Positions 44,215-55,094 of a stretch of DNA of 64,000 bases are shown in pieces. The DNA is taken from NCBI RefSeq assembly GCF_024139115.2, contig NC_085140.1:51113907-51177906 (forward strand), given 5' to 3'. The number at the start of each line of letters is the position of its first letter. Positions within the stretch are counted from its first letter, which is position 1. This stretch comes from Armigeres subalbatus (lineage: Eukaryota; Arthropoda; Insecta; Diptera; Culicidae). The notes beneath the pieces were generated by a model. The model worked only from the letters and a program-made list of their open reading frames with translations. It was not told the DNA's origin and searched no databases. Position numbers and translations under genes: made by a program.

Positions 44215-44536
44215 TGTTATTTACCCAACGTTTCGACACGGGGATTATGTCTTCCTCAGGGGGAAAATTTTGTCGTTTTTTGTCTATTGTTTGGTCTAAC
44301 ATTAACTGTCACGGTTGAAAATTTGGTTTGTTGGTACATTTCTTCGGAACCACTGCACTTAAAAATGTTTGTACTCGCCGGCAATGGCGCTATTTCTACT
44401 CAACCCCCCTATCCTGAATATTCTATTGGTAACCAACCGTGACAGTTAAAGTTAGACCAAGCAATAGAAAAAAAACGACAATATTTTCCCCCTGAGAAAG
44501 ACACAATCCCCGTGTCGAAATGTTGGGTAAATAACA
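44215..44536. mobile_element. 322-bp foldback MITE with TA duplication
   Basis: TGTTATTTACCCAACGTTTC and its inverse (one change) form the ends, and pairing extends about 110 bp inward (GACAGTTAAAGTTAGACC against GGTCTAACATTAACTGTC). TA flanks at 44213-44214 and 44537-44538 suggest a Tc1/mariner-like MITE. A diverged fragment is at about 20010-20065. Confidence 0.8.
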
Positions 44537-44670
44537 TAGGGGGAAAGACGGCTTTGGCAGGTTTTGTTCTATTATTGGCAGGGGGGTTTTTGTCGACCAA
44601 ATTTTATGAAATTTGGCCACAATGTTCTTTGATATGCAAAGAGAATGTTTAGGCCAAATTTGAGCCTAAA
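44537..44670. mobile_element. Truncated MITE, ACGGCTTTGGCAGG family
   Basis: TAGGGGGAAAGACGGCTTTG begins directly after the foldback at 44536. The sequence matches 33495-33600 and 32691-32860 but lacks the right end. Confidence 0.65.
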
Positions 44671-45020
44671 CAGACATAAAAAAATCGAAAAATAAGATTT
44701 CGTTATGCTTTATTTCCGCGAAATTCCGCGGAATTTCATTTCAAATTACCAGAAACGATTTTTTTTCGAAATGCCGCATATCCTTTCATAATTGTTGAGT
44801 TCCAGTAAATTTCAAATTTGAATTGGTTATTAGAAGTTTTTGGAAAAATGCGTCTCATATGAAATTGATTTAATGTGACACTTCCGTTGACACCGGTTCA
44901 TATATGTATGAACATCATCACCTTGAACTATGTTTGTCAATATTCTCGTTTCCAAAACAGTTTGCTCCCAATTAGGTTCTGCAGCGACTGTATGTAACCT
45001 CAATCTGGTGACAGATTAGT
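44671..45020. other. Unassigned interval
   Basis: AT-rich, with a short TTCCGCGAAATTCCGCGGAA palindrome-like stretch at about 44714-44735. No gene. Confidence 0.4.
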
Positions 45021-45760
45021 AGTACCGTCGTTCGGGGTGTCATTGGGCCTAGGGGTTAAGATTGGGCCAAAAACGAAAAATGTTTCCACTACTAATATCT
45101 CAGAAACTGTTACGAACTGTGATGAAAACTTTAAACGGTTCGAAATTATATTAAAATTCACGTCTAGGAAATCACAAAACAAATTCCAAGAACTAATTGT
45201 GCTCGTACCATAATGTTTGGAATTTGAATGTAAAACTATTGATCGAATGAACCCGTATTAAAGTCAGTAATGCCCCTCAAATCTGTTACTTAACTAGTTT
45301 TTATATCGTGTTATCATGGTGGTTATCATGTTACGATAATCTGTTGTTGTTTTATCGAATTTTATGGATATTTTGTATAGTGGTTCTAGTTTTTCGTAGC
45401 AACGAGCGATGTACGCTAAAGCTAAAAAGGGGTGAGATTGGGCCAAGCCTTTGGTTGATTTGCCTTACATAATAGGCAATTATTTTTAATGAACGATTGA
45501 TTCGAGGAAACGTCACCGCTGAACTTTACTGGGCCCAATGTCACCCCCTGTGAAGGGTGAGAATAAGCCAATTTTAAACAGCATATAACTTTGAAGAATT
45601 TCCCTCATTCAACATTTTTTCCCCACACTGTGGTAAATTTATTATTCAAGCTTGTACCAAACTAATTAAAACTTGAATCCAATGTAAACTACTAGAGCTT
45701 TGTAACATTTACTTGGAATATACCACATTTTGGCCCAATGACACCCCTGATGACGGTACT
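45021..45760. mobile_element. 740-bp foldback element with AGTACCGTC ends
   Basis: AGTACCGTCGTTCGGGGTGT at the left matches the inverse of the right end (AGTACCGTCATCAGGGGTGT), continuing through CATTGGGCC. The interior has GTGAGATTGGGCC and GGGCCCAATGTCACCCC repeats (about 45434 and 45530), i.e. extra internal copies of the end motif. No target duplication was seen. A one-ended relative is at 55346-55400. Confidence 0.75.
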
Positions 45761-46197
45761 TCTTGTTGGACTCGGGGGCAGCCAACCAAACACGAACTCG
45801 ACCCTTGTTTTTTTTTCTTCCTAAGGAATGGAGGGGGAATCTGCTCAACAGACATCCTGGGTTGTCCAGGAAGTGCGGGGTTAGGGGCCACCTCCAACAG
45901 CAAATGAGGGAGGCAGGACTGCATCCCCGACCCGCTAAACCGTTTCCATTGCCGCCAAGCCCATCGTCCCTTCGGTACAACCAGAAAGTAATGCTTCAAA
46001 GGGGAGCCAGTGCATAACGCACCCTCGAGGTTAGCTGCGTGTCCTTGCAGCATCGAACATCGTGACTCGCTTTTTTAGAAGAACACCATGGTATCGTGCC
46101 AGCGCATTGCCGGCTTTCCAGGTGGCTTACCACGCCCTGTGTCCTCGGAAGGTGGGAAGGGTCGACTTCGCGCCTGCTTCCCTCTGCACGACTGGTA

Positions 46198-47283
46198 TCA
46201 AGAATGATGATGCCGCGTGCACTCCAAATTGACCTTTCTGCGATAGGGCCTATTCGCCAGCACACAGAGGGACTTGCCGACGCGGTGCCTACGCCTGCCC
46301 CAGCCTTGACGAGGACCCCTTTCCGTCCTCGGGCTCGGAACCCGACCGGTTGACCGACGCCGCGAAAGCGACGATACCATGTTGTTCTTCACGCGGCCAC
46401 TTGTTCGATAAAAGAATCGAGTTCGACCACAGGGCACCGGTATGACCCATGAAGCCGACTCCGAACCCTTGGTCCACCTCTTATTTGCGCCTGAACTAGC
46501 CATTCCTCGAGTCCACGCACCACCTTCTGTGTAGGTCCGAGACAATTTGGACGATAGCCGGTAAAACGGCGTTCCAGCCAACTTCATCTTTTCTTTACAC
46601 ATCCTCCGAACTAGGTTGTCCGGGGTAGTGTCCAGACCACATGTGGCAAGCATGTGGTCACGCATTGTGCGAAAACACGGGCACACGAACAACACGTGTT
46701 CCGCCGTTTCCTCTAAACCAACGCACACCGGACACTCGGGCGAGGCCGAGTGTCCGAACCGGTGTAGGTACTGTCTGAAGCAACTATGGCCTGTAAGGAC
46801 CTGGGTCAGGTGGAAAGTGATTTCCCCATGGCGCCTCTTGACCCACGTACCTATCTCCGGTATCAACCTATGTGTGCATCTACCCTTAGTGGAACTGTCC
46901 CACGCACACTGCCATTTGACCATTGAGGTCAACCTGACAGTCCTACGGATGCCTCTCGTGCCGCGCATTTCGAAGCACTCTATGTCTTCACCGATAACGA
47001 TGTCAATAGGCATCATACCGGTGATGACGCAGAGTGCATCGTGCGACACGGTACGGTACGCGCTCGCAACTCTTAGGCACATGAGCCTATACGTACTTTC
47101 TAACTTCGTTCTGTCGCAGTTAATATGCTGGGCCGTGCCCCAAGCTGGCCCCCCATACCTCAGTATGGACAGAGCAACGCTAGCCAGAAGCTTGCGCTTG
47201 CTGGCATAAACCGCAGAGCTATTGGACATCATCCGGGACAATGCCACTATAGCTGTGGAGGCACGCTTGCAGGCGTAATTGAC
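46198..47283 (-). pseudogene. R1-type copy 2: thumb and C-terminal zinc-knuckle region
   Basis: From HVNYACKRASTAIVALSRM through YGGPAWGTAQHINC to CPVCVGLEETAEHVLFVC and the tail. The frame is open where copy 1 has shifts, so this copy is the better reference for the family. The apparent ORF start upstream of 47283 lies inside the hAT insert and is not part of the gene. Confidence 0.82.
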
Positions 47284-47291
47284 GTGGCTAC

Positions 47292-48184
47292 TAGAGTGGG
47301 GCGCAGTTGTATGGAAAAACTCAAACTTCGTCCGATCAAGTGAGATCAAGGTTTTTCTGAATCGTTTTGGGACCCCAATCAACTGTGCAAAATACGGGCT
47401 CGATTGGTTGCGACCTCGCAACCTGCCGCATCGCGTTTTAAATTTACATGGAAATTAGTATGGGAAAACGTACTTTTTTACATTTTTGCTATTAGCGGCT
47501 TCAATTTATCATCAATCACGTAACTCAATACGTTAGCATATAGTCTGGAAGATGCCGAAAGACTTTGCCGAAGAAGGTACATAGCTGGAAGGTCTACAAA
47601 AAATGTTATCACGTTTTGAAAATTGATTGTTCAAACCATATGCAAGAAATCAATGTTTCTGCCAGCACTACCAGACGACCTATGGGTATCAAAGGGCAAA
47701 ACCCATATTCCTTCTTGTCGGATTTTTTTCTTTGTGAAATGATTGCGGATAGCTCCCATAAGCTCTAAAGCCCTATAAGATCAATTATTTTGAAATAACA
47801 CTCAGTTAAATTATTGGTCTACGTAGTTCGGCAGTGCTGGCAGAATAAACGATTTTTTGCATATGGTTTGAACACTCAATCTTTGAAGCGTTATAACTTT
47901 TTTCGTCGACGTTCCAGCAACGTGCCTTCTTCAGCAAAGTTTTTCGGCATCCTTTGGGTTATACTTTAACGCAATGAGTCACTTGGTTTACGATGAACTG
48001 AAACCTCTAGTAGTAGAAATGCAAAAATATACGTTTTCCCATACTAATTTCCATACAAACTTCAAACGCGATGCGGAAAGCAAGGAAGCAACCAATCGGT
48101 CCCAAATTCTGCACAGTTGTTCAGGACCCTGGATGGCTTCGAAAAACCATTGATTTGAAAAAATGACCACGACGCCCCACTCTA
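47292..48184. mobile_element. 893-bp hAT foldback element
   Basis: The ends TAGAGTGGGGCG and CGCCCCACTCTA are perfect inverses and fit the hAT YARNG rule. GTGGCTAC at 47284-47291 and 48185-48192 is an exact 8-bp duplication within the R1-type thumb. Subterminal arms also pair (AAATTAGTATGGGAAAACGT near 47450 against ACGTTTTCCCATACTAATTT near 48033; a second pair near 47630-47670 and 47828-47870). There is no transposase. Its relative is at 37053-37165. Confidence 0.92.
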
Positions 48185-48192
48185 GTGGCTAC

Positions 48193-49209
48193 CAAAGGTA
48201 AGCTTATCGTCGATCATTACCCCCAAGAGTTTGATGGAGCGTTCAGAGGTGACCGTGCAGTTGCCTGCCCTTATAACCGCTTGTTGCTCCGACTTTCGGT
48301 TGTTAACAACAACCACCTCAGTTTTGTGGTGAGCCAGTTCTAACTTCCTGGAACTCATCCACTCCTCCACAATTGCGATCAAGTGGGCTGCAGTCAACTC
48401 CACCTCTTCGATCGATTCGCCGTAGACCTCCAGCGTAATATCGTCAGCGAAGCCGACGATTACCACGCCCACCGGGAACTTCAACCTCAAGACACCGTCG
48501 TACATGACGTTCCATAACACCGGACCAGTATGGAACCTTGCGGAACCCCTGAGGTTATGTCAACGCACTTCCGACCCGCCTCCGTGTCGTATACCAGTAC
48601 TCGATTCTGGAAGAAGCTTCCGAGAATCTAGTACAGGTACTCGGGAATTACAAGACGCAGGAGCGCATCTGCAATAGCTGCCCAACTGGCACTATTGAAA
48701 GCATTCCTCACGTCGAGAGTCACTACTGCACAATAGCGAACTCCCATCCTCTTACGCTGGATAGCTATCTCCGCGGATTTGGTAACCGACAAGATAGCGT
48801 CTACGGTCGACTTACCCTTTCGGAAGCCAAACTGGTTACTCGATAGACCATCCGCACCCTCCGTGCGTATCAACAACCTGTTGAGGATGATCTTCTCGAG
48901 CACCTTTCCCGCCGTATCAAGCAGGCATATTGGTCTATATGCCGACGGATCCCCCGGTGGTTTTCCCGCCTTTGGCAATAGGACCAAGCTCTGCCTTTTC
49001 CATGCTTTAGGGAAGACTCTCTCGTCCAGGCATCTCTGCATGACAGATCTGAACATCTCGGGAGCCTCAGCAATGGCCGCTTTGATGGCTAGGTTCGGAG
49101 TACCATCCGGTCCTGCCGCCTTACCTACACTAAGGGACTGTACAATCCCCGCAAGTTCCGCCACAGTTACTCTTCCCTCGTCGGCCACCCTGGCCCCTGG
49201 CAGCTCCAC
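48193..49209 (-). pseudogene. R1-type copy 2: reverse transcriptase
   Basis: Minus-strand motifs in order: GKAAGPDGTPNLAIK, LVLLPKAGKPPGDPSAYRPI, LLDTAGKVLEKII, QFGFRKGKSTVDAI, VTLDVRNAFNSASW, then after a frameshift/stop region at 48525-48630 GFADDITLEVYGES and KTEVVVVNNRK. The FADD box with its two Asp residues is intact. The frameshift makes the copy inactive. Confidence 0.88.
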
Positions 49210-49476
49210 AAAGGGAGGCCAGGGACTTGGGTCGTGACGTGGGAAGAGCCCCGCGATGATTCTCTACAGCATCTCTGGAGACCGCTCTGTAGGGGCCATC
49301 GCCCCACGTGTCTTGGCCATTACGACCCTATAGGCGTCACCCCATGGATTCGCGTTGGCATTATGACACAGGCCCTCGAAGCAGGCTTTTTTGCTTGATC
49401 CAATCTCAGTCTTCAGAGCGGCTCTAGCAGCCACGAACGCCACCCGTCGTTCAATATGCTCCTCTTCTGTGCGTGC

Positions 49477-50010
49477 TCACTGTATCCGCCTCCTTGCCCG
49501 TAGGCAGGCGCGGCGCAGGTTCGCATTTGCTTGAGTCCACCAGTAAGCTGGTGGCCTCCCATTCCTAGGGTGGACTTTCCTAGGCATGATGGCATCGCAT
49601 GCACGCGAGAGTACTGTTACCAGCTGCTCGCCGCTCAGACCGAGAGTATTGTGCTCGCGGCGGAGCGCTTCCTTAAACACCTCGTCGTCGAAGTATGATG
49701 TCTTCCACATACGAGGACTAGGCCTCGCCCCTTCTTCCGTCCGCTGAATGCTGGTCGTATAGTCGATACTGTAGGGAACCGCCAGGTGGTCGCTGTGAGT
49801 GTAGCCATCATCTACCCTCCAGTTCGAACTACTCGTTTGGCCAGGGCTCCGGAACGTAACGTCGATAATCGACTCGGCCCCGTTCCAGCTGTAGGTACTT
49901 TTGGTACCGACATTATCCAAGTCCACATCCAACATGGCCAGTGATTCCAGTAGGATCTGCCCCCGTTGATTCGTGGATCGGCTTCCCCGATTCAGTTCAA
50001 TAGTACTTCT
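49477..50010 (-). pseudogene. R1-type copy 2: endonuclease C-terminal half
   Basis: GSRSTNQRGQILLESLA, YSWNGAESIIDVTF and DDGYTHSDHLAV are the late endonuclease motifs (the SDH box is present). It is followed by a linker and then by RT after a break (49210-49476, with stops). The element starts abruptly near 50010, so the early endonuclease motifs are gone. Confidence 0.82.
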
Positions 50011-50019
50011 CACTGACCC

Positions 50020-50745
50020 TTGTCGGAGTCTGTTAACAGTCTGAGACTGTTAATAAAGTTCATTTGACGAGGACTGAATTCATTCGTGACGTCATGCTGC
50101 AGAACTTTATGATGGGTAAACTTGAATGAACACAATTATCAAGAAGACTGGCAGCACAGCCTTAAATCGGGCGACACTGTTAGCAGCGCTGTCGGTGAGC
50201 CGAGGTGATACTATGTTTGTTTGTGTGAGTGTATTGACACTGTATGCTCAGTTACACGTTCAATCCAAATATTTTAAAACCACATTTAAATTATGCTTCG
50301 AAAAAACTCTCGAGAAGTACACTGAGAATAAATGTATTTCAAACTTGTGAAATCAGCATAACTTTAAGCCGAATAATATTTGGAAATTGGTATTGAGTTG
50401 ATGATTGAAGTGCCGCTCTCTATATTAATTTCCGTACGGATAACCTTGCCTAAAAACCTAAAAGTTCGAAAAGGTTAAAGACATAGTAGACATAGTAGAA
50501 AATGAATCATTCACTTTGTGCGTGCTTACAGCGGCACACTAGGAGTTAACTTACTAAAATCAGTATGGCAAAAGGCATCTAAGGTTCTATTTCTCAAAAA
50601 AAAAAATACCTTCAACGAAAAAATATGTGCGTTTCAAATTCCTCAGAGATTGAGTGAAATTGTATTGCCATCTCTTTTTATCTCACGAAAATCTAACTAA
50701 TTTTTCGTAAAAAGTCGAAATACAGTAGCCGTTCGAAAACTGCAA
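50020..50745. other. Unassigned interval upstream of the P element
   Basis: Short inverted words (GTCTGTTAACAGTCTGAGAC near 50027-50050) and non-coding AT-rich DNA. No recognisable gene. Part may be the 5' region of the P element, which I could not delimit. Confidence 0.4.
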
Positions 50746-50900
50746 CATGTTTTCTTTTCAATCAAAGTTAATTTCCTATTTCCGGGGATTAAACCACCCG
50801 ACTTGGACGTTAATTTACAATGTTATGAAAACTCATATGTGAATATGTACGTTATGTGGAAGATATTGATTTGGAAAATGTATTGGAGGTAACCACTTTC

Positions 50901-50972
50901 CCTTCGATGGGACTCGAACCCATGACCCTACAGTACGCTAGACTGGTGCTTTAACCAACTAAGCTACGAAGG
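50901..50972 (-). pseudogene. tRNA-Thr-like sequence with intact A and B boxes
   Basis: The minus strand folds as a cloverleaf: acceptor CCTTCG/CGAAGG, D-arm GCTT/AAGC, anticodon stem CAGT/ACTG, and a perfect T-stem ATGGG/CCCAT. The A box TAGCTTAGTTGG and B box GGTTCGAGTCC match the Pol III consensus. The body resembles tRNA-Thr, although the loop here reads CTAGCGT (anticodon position AGC); the opposite arm reads CTAGTGT (AGT). The acceptor stem has a mismatch, and the setting is an element arm, so a functional tRNA is unlikely. Confidence 0.6.
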
Positions 50973-51171
50973 ACCTCCGTCGGCCTTCGCACTTAGCGGC
51001 TACTGAACGAGCTCAAGATTCCCAAATTGGACGCATAGTCAAATCACTCGCAATCCATTTTCTCAAGCCAATACTTTCACATGTGTATGGTACACGTCCA
51101 CATTAGAGGAGCGTGAGTATTTAGAATGTCTGGCGGCTGTACACATTCTTCATCAGCAACTGTACTGATCA

Positions 51172-51228
51172 AGTTAAAGCACCAGTCTAGTGTACTGCAG
51201 GGTCATGGGTTCGAGTCCCATCGAAGGA
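51172..51228 (+). pseudogene. Partial tRNA-Thr-like sequence (right arm)
   Basis: GTTAAAGCACCAGTCTAGTG then GGTTCGAGTCCCATCGAAGG repeats the 3' three quarters of the left-arm tRNA-like sequence in inverted orientation. The 5' acceptor strand and A box are missing. Confidence 0.6.
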
Positions 51229-51698
51229 AAAGTGGTTACCTTCAATACATTTTCCAAATCAATATCTTCCACATAACGTACATATTCACATATGAGTTTT
51301 CATAATGTTTTCTTTTCAGTTAACGAATGCCGTTCGATATCTACAACGCGTTTTAGACGTCAAACTAGAGACCTGAATAAGAGAAACGCGGATTGAAACA
51401 AATAAACTGGCAACGGTTGATTATTTTTACAGTCAATCTAGCAGCCCTGGTAGTTGTTGATATTCTACATGACTCTTCGTTTGAGTCATCAACATTTTGT
51501 ATTTTTCGTTGTTTCTATGTATTTTTTTAAAGAATATTCAAAATGTACTGCGTTCATTCACTTTGCAAAAACAACAGCAGGATGGGCATGCAAAACATTG
51601 GTTTTTTCCGGTTTCCAAAGGACCAAGTCCTCGCAAACAAGTGGAAAGATTTTAGCAATCTTCTGGAGAAATTTCGTTTGTCGGAAAACTCTCCTTTA

Positions 51699-52364
51699 CC
51701 GTGGGGCATCGAAATCCGTACACTTAAGCACCTTCGTATATGAAAAATTAATTAGAAAATAGGAATAGAATGTAAATAAAACGTTTGTCATTGACACAGG
51801 CGCATGAAGGCTTCTACTTTTGAAGCGTTTCACATTTACTCATTAAAAACTACGAAAAACATGATAAAATAATGAATTAAATCAACTACTCCTGACTCGA
51901 AATCCGTCCACCGTGGACGGATTTCGAATCAAAGGATCAAAATCCGTACAGCTTTTTCTTAACTAAATATCTTAATTGAAACAACCTGATTGACTAAACT
52001 ACCACTGTAAATAGTTCGATATGCACCTTGAGAAGCGATCCCGTCGATTTGTATTCCGCTTATCTTATGTAATGATTTGCAATTAGCAATTAAAACACAG
52101 TTGCTTTTGGTGCAATTATGCTCTACCCGAAAACAAGATGGCGGCACAAACTCCGCGTTTGGTGGGTGGAGATTTGTTTTTGATTTTTGTGATTTTAATT
52201 TCAAAGCCTTCTTCCCAATTCTATGCCCTAAAAGCTTACTGTCAAGTATCTGAACAGAATAAGATTAATTATTCCTACATTAATGACCTTTAACCTCTCT
52301 TAATTCATTGATATCTCATGAGGTGGACGGATTTCGGTGCTGTACGGATTTCGGTCCCGCACGG
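51699..52364. mobile_element. 666-bp MITE with repeated ACGGATTTCG motif
   Basis: The 24-bp ends match with three changes: CCGTGGGGCATCGAAATCC at the left, and the inverse of CCGTGCGGGACCGAAATCC at the right. TA flanks (51697-51698, 52365-52366) suggest a TA duplication. The core word CGAAATCCGT occurs five times, plus one near copy (AAAATCCGT), including a 29-bp palindrome at 51898-51926 with arms CGAAATCCGTCCA around CCG. It sits at the 3' border of THAP exon 1. Confidence 0.75.
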
Positions 52365-54085
52365 TATTTAGTGTAAGTAAAACATATTTTATGATTCTGT
52401 ATTATTTCTATTTATTGTTTTCCTTACAGTTACACTTTCATCCTTCCGATATATATCGATCGTTGAAAGGGAAGATTTTGAGAACAAACTCGGCAATGCC
52501 AACCATTATTGACGTTCCTCAATTTTCAAAACAGCGAAACAAAAACAATCTAGCGGAAGCGGGAGCGCCGGTATGTAAAAATGCAAATATACTGAACGCA
52601 AAACTTTGTCCACTATCGTCGGCGGCCGGATCAACCAGCAATACTATTGCCAGTGAATTGAAGGAAACCTCAAATCAACATTGCTACATGGATGTCGAGT
52701 TCGTCGAAGATGAGATTGCGGATTCAGACACATTGCGTATTCTTAAAGAAATGCAGTCGTATGAAACCACTCATCACCGATGTGTTCCGAATGCAATTTC
52801 GAGTTATCCCTGGTAATATAAAAACCTATAAACACCAATCTAAAATGCATACATGACGTCATTTCTTTCAGTAAGTGTAATAACCTTAAAACCGAACTAG
52901 CCAAAAGCCATGAAGAGAACAGGAAGCTAAAAAGAAAGCTAGAGGCAGTTGAAAGTGGTTCCGGAATGGAGGCGATTAAAAATGTGCTTACCCCTGACCA
53001 GATCGCACTTATGACCGGCAGCGTGAAAAAGGTAAAAAGCTGGTCGAACGCTTCAATTGTCGATGGACTTCAAACACGATTTGCTTGTGGCTCAGCTGGG
53101 TATGAATTTATTAGGAAAAAATATAGCTTACCGAGCACACGGACACTTCAGGAGCATCTCACCAGAATCAAATTCGATACGGGAACTCTGGACGACATAT
53201 ACTATTTTTTGCGGATTAAAATGCAGCATATCAGGGATGAGGACAAAGACTGCTTGATCGTTCTGGATGAGATGGCCATTGAACCAGGTCGACAATGGTG
53301 TCAAGGAAATGAAAAATTCTTCGGTGACGTTTCTCTCCCAAACCACAGTGGCAAGGCAACGCACTTGTTAGTTTTCATGGTGGTCGGCATACGAAGTCGC
53401 TGGAAACAGGTGGTCGGTTTTCATTTCACAGGTGATACAATTAACAACGGCTGCTTGAAAAATATACTGCTAGATATTATTGAGCGATCGGAGGCTATGT
53501 GCATGCTGTCGTGACAGATTGCGGAGCTAATAATAAAAAGCTGTGGAATGATCTTGGGATTTCCCATGCACAAGGAACAGTGCTAACCAGCGCTCCAATG
53601 TCGCATCCAGTGGATCCCGACAGAACCATAGAAATTATGCCCGATAGCGTACATGTCTTTAAAAGCATGGTACACGGTTGGATCAGTAACCTCACCATAA
53701 AAATTCCTGACAAAATCGTTGTTGAGAACGGCCTAAGCAGTAATATAGCGGACATTCGTCATCTTGCAGATTTGGTAGAGTATGAACACGGCCAAAATTT
53801 GAAGATGGCCAGTGGCTTACGACATGAAGATGTGGACTTCGAAAAGAAAATGAGCAATTTTGACAAAATGAAAGTGATCAACTCTACCAAGTTTGTCAAC
53901 ACTACAGTTGTAGCAGCGCTTCGATTCTATGCCGAAAAGGAAGAACGGAAGGAAGTATTGACAACGGTTTTTGTGATGGAAAAAATCGTCAGCTGGTTTA
54001 CAACAATGAAGTCTCGATCTACTCGTACAGCGCTGAATAGAAAAAATCTTGAGTCTTGAGTTTATGATTGGAAAGTTGATGTTAA

Positions 54086-54350
54086 GGTGGTTATACAACA
54101 AAGCCACAAATCGGCCATCTTGGAAACCACGTGCTTTTTCTAGTGATTTTTCCAGAGCACGAATTGAGAGAACCACAATGCCCATGGGGATGAAACATCC
54201 GTAGATAGTTTGCTTACTCATGCTTAACAATCGACTTTAATTTCAGCATTGTACGACAATTATTACGCTAGATTTGAACTTTTGATAATAGGAGTAGAAA
54301 ACCGTGTGGTGAATTTGAAATTCACCACATGGCTTGATTGTATAATCACC
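54086..54350. mobile_element. 265-bp TTAA-specific MITE
   Basis: TTAA occurs at 54082-54085 and 54351-54354. The ends GGTGGTTATACAACAAAGCC and the inverse of GGTGATTATACAATCAAGCC match at 18 of the first 21 positions. A TTAA target suggests a piggyBac- or Kolobok-like source. Without the insert and one TTAA the transposase frame is continuous through KVDV and KGYWKPW. Confidence 0.85.
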
Positions 54351-55094
54351 TTAAAGGATATTGGAAGCCATGGCAATCGTCGGCCATTCTAGCGACTGAT
54401 GCTTTTTTGAGACTGCAACATTATCTGTTTGAGGCGAGAGGTTATGATTTTGTCCTAGGAGGCCGGTTCACTCAAGATTGCATTGAAAACGTTTTTGGGC
54501 AGTTGAGGCAAAAGCATAAACGACCGACAGCATTGCATGCTAAAAATGATTTGAAGCTACTAACAATATCACAATACATGTATGACATCAAAAACCAATC
54601 GTATGACTGGGATAATCCTCCATGGCTCTTGGATTTTGAAAATGATACTAAACTTTTGGCAAGATCGAGAAACGAATACAGACCGAGAGAAAGTTTTGAA
54701 ACGCACTGTTCTAGTTATCGTGACACTTTGAAAGAAGATAGTATTGGACTATCTCCCATGGAACGGAAGGCGTACGCATCAGATCATTAAATATTTATTT
54801 AGTATTTTTTAAATAATGTAGTATAAATCCCATTTTAGGTTCAAAGTAACGGACGATGAATGTGATCAGTCAGAGGAGAACGTAATTTTCTACATTGCCG
54901 GAGTCATAATGAAATCTGTCTTAACAAACTGCACAAACTGCACGTGATATAAATCCCCCCACTCTGATTCATTTTTTATCTGAAAGTCAATTCTACTCGA
55001 TAGTTCAGTGTTATTGCGCTCATTAGAAATTATAAGGACAGTCTGGTGATATTTGTACCATGGTATAAATGATCTTGTTCCTTTTACTGCTAGT

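Larger units (their letters stand above)
45800..50010 (-). mobile_element. R1-type retrotransposon copy 2 (minus strand)
   Basis: Read on the minus strand from 50010: endonuclease part, RT, thumb, zinc-knuckle C-terminus, and a 3' region to a T-rich stretch (poly-A on the minus strand) at about 45808-45820. It is longer than the copy at 9149-13930 and shares its 3' two thirds closely. A hAT foldback of 893 bp (47292-48184) splits the thumb. The N-terminal half of the endonuclease and any ORF1 are missing. Confidence 0.88.
50761..51304. mobile_element. tRNA-Thr-bearing foldback element
   Basis: The 14-bp direct repeat ATGTTTTCTTTTCA lies at 50747-50760 and 51305-51318. Inside, 50818-50957 and 51172-51313 are inverted arms of about 140 bp, and each arm carries tRNA-like sequence. 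The long duplication fits a SINE-like, LINE-mobilised origin better than a cut-and-paste MITE, yet the arms are inverted. I know no named family for this layout. Confidence 0.7.
51543..54947 (+). pseudogene. P-element transposase gene (THAP domain plus DDE core), disrupted
   Basis: Exon 1 (51543 to about 51698) starts MYCVHSLCKNN, the Cys pair of a THAP zinc finger. Exon 2 (52430-52812) starts LHFHPSDI, its His end. A 59-bp GT-AG intron (52813-52871) follows. Exon 3 holds a coiled-coil stretch (ELAKSHEENRKLKRKL) and the catalytic core: LDEMAIEPGRQW, VTDCGANN and CIENVFGQLRQK carry the presumed D, D and E. Damage: a MITE at the exon 1/intron 1 border (51699-52364); loss of the third THAP zinc ligand, with Phe (TTT) where Cys is expected; a 1-nt frameshift near 53490; an in-frame TGA at 54057; a TTAA MITE at 54086-54350. 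A further break lies at about 54791-54838, after which FKVTDDE leads to the stop at 54945. Terminal repeats were not identified. In living P elements this protein binds element ends and cuts and pastes DNA; this copy is dead. Confidence 0.88.

Noticed and set aside
46198..47421. 407-codon minus-strand ORF as one gene
   Set aside because: Its first about 47 codons come from the inserted hAT foldback (47292 onward); only the part below 47284 is R1-type sequence.
50901..50972. A functional tRNA gene
   Set aside because: The cloverleaf has an acceptor mismatch, an anticodon inconsistent with its Thr-like body, and it lies in the arm of a repeat element with a second inverted partial copy.
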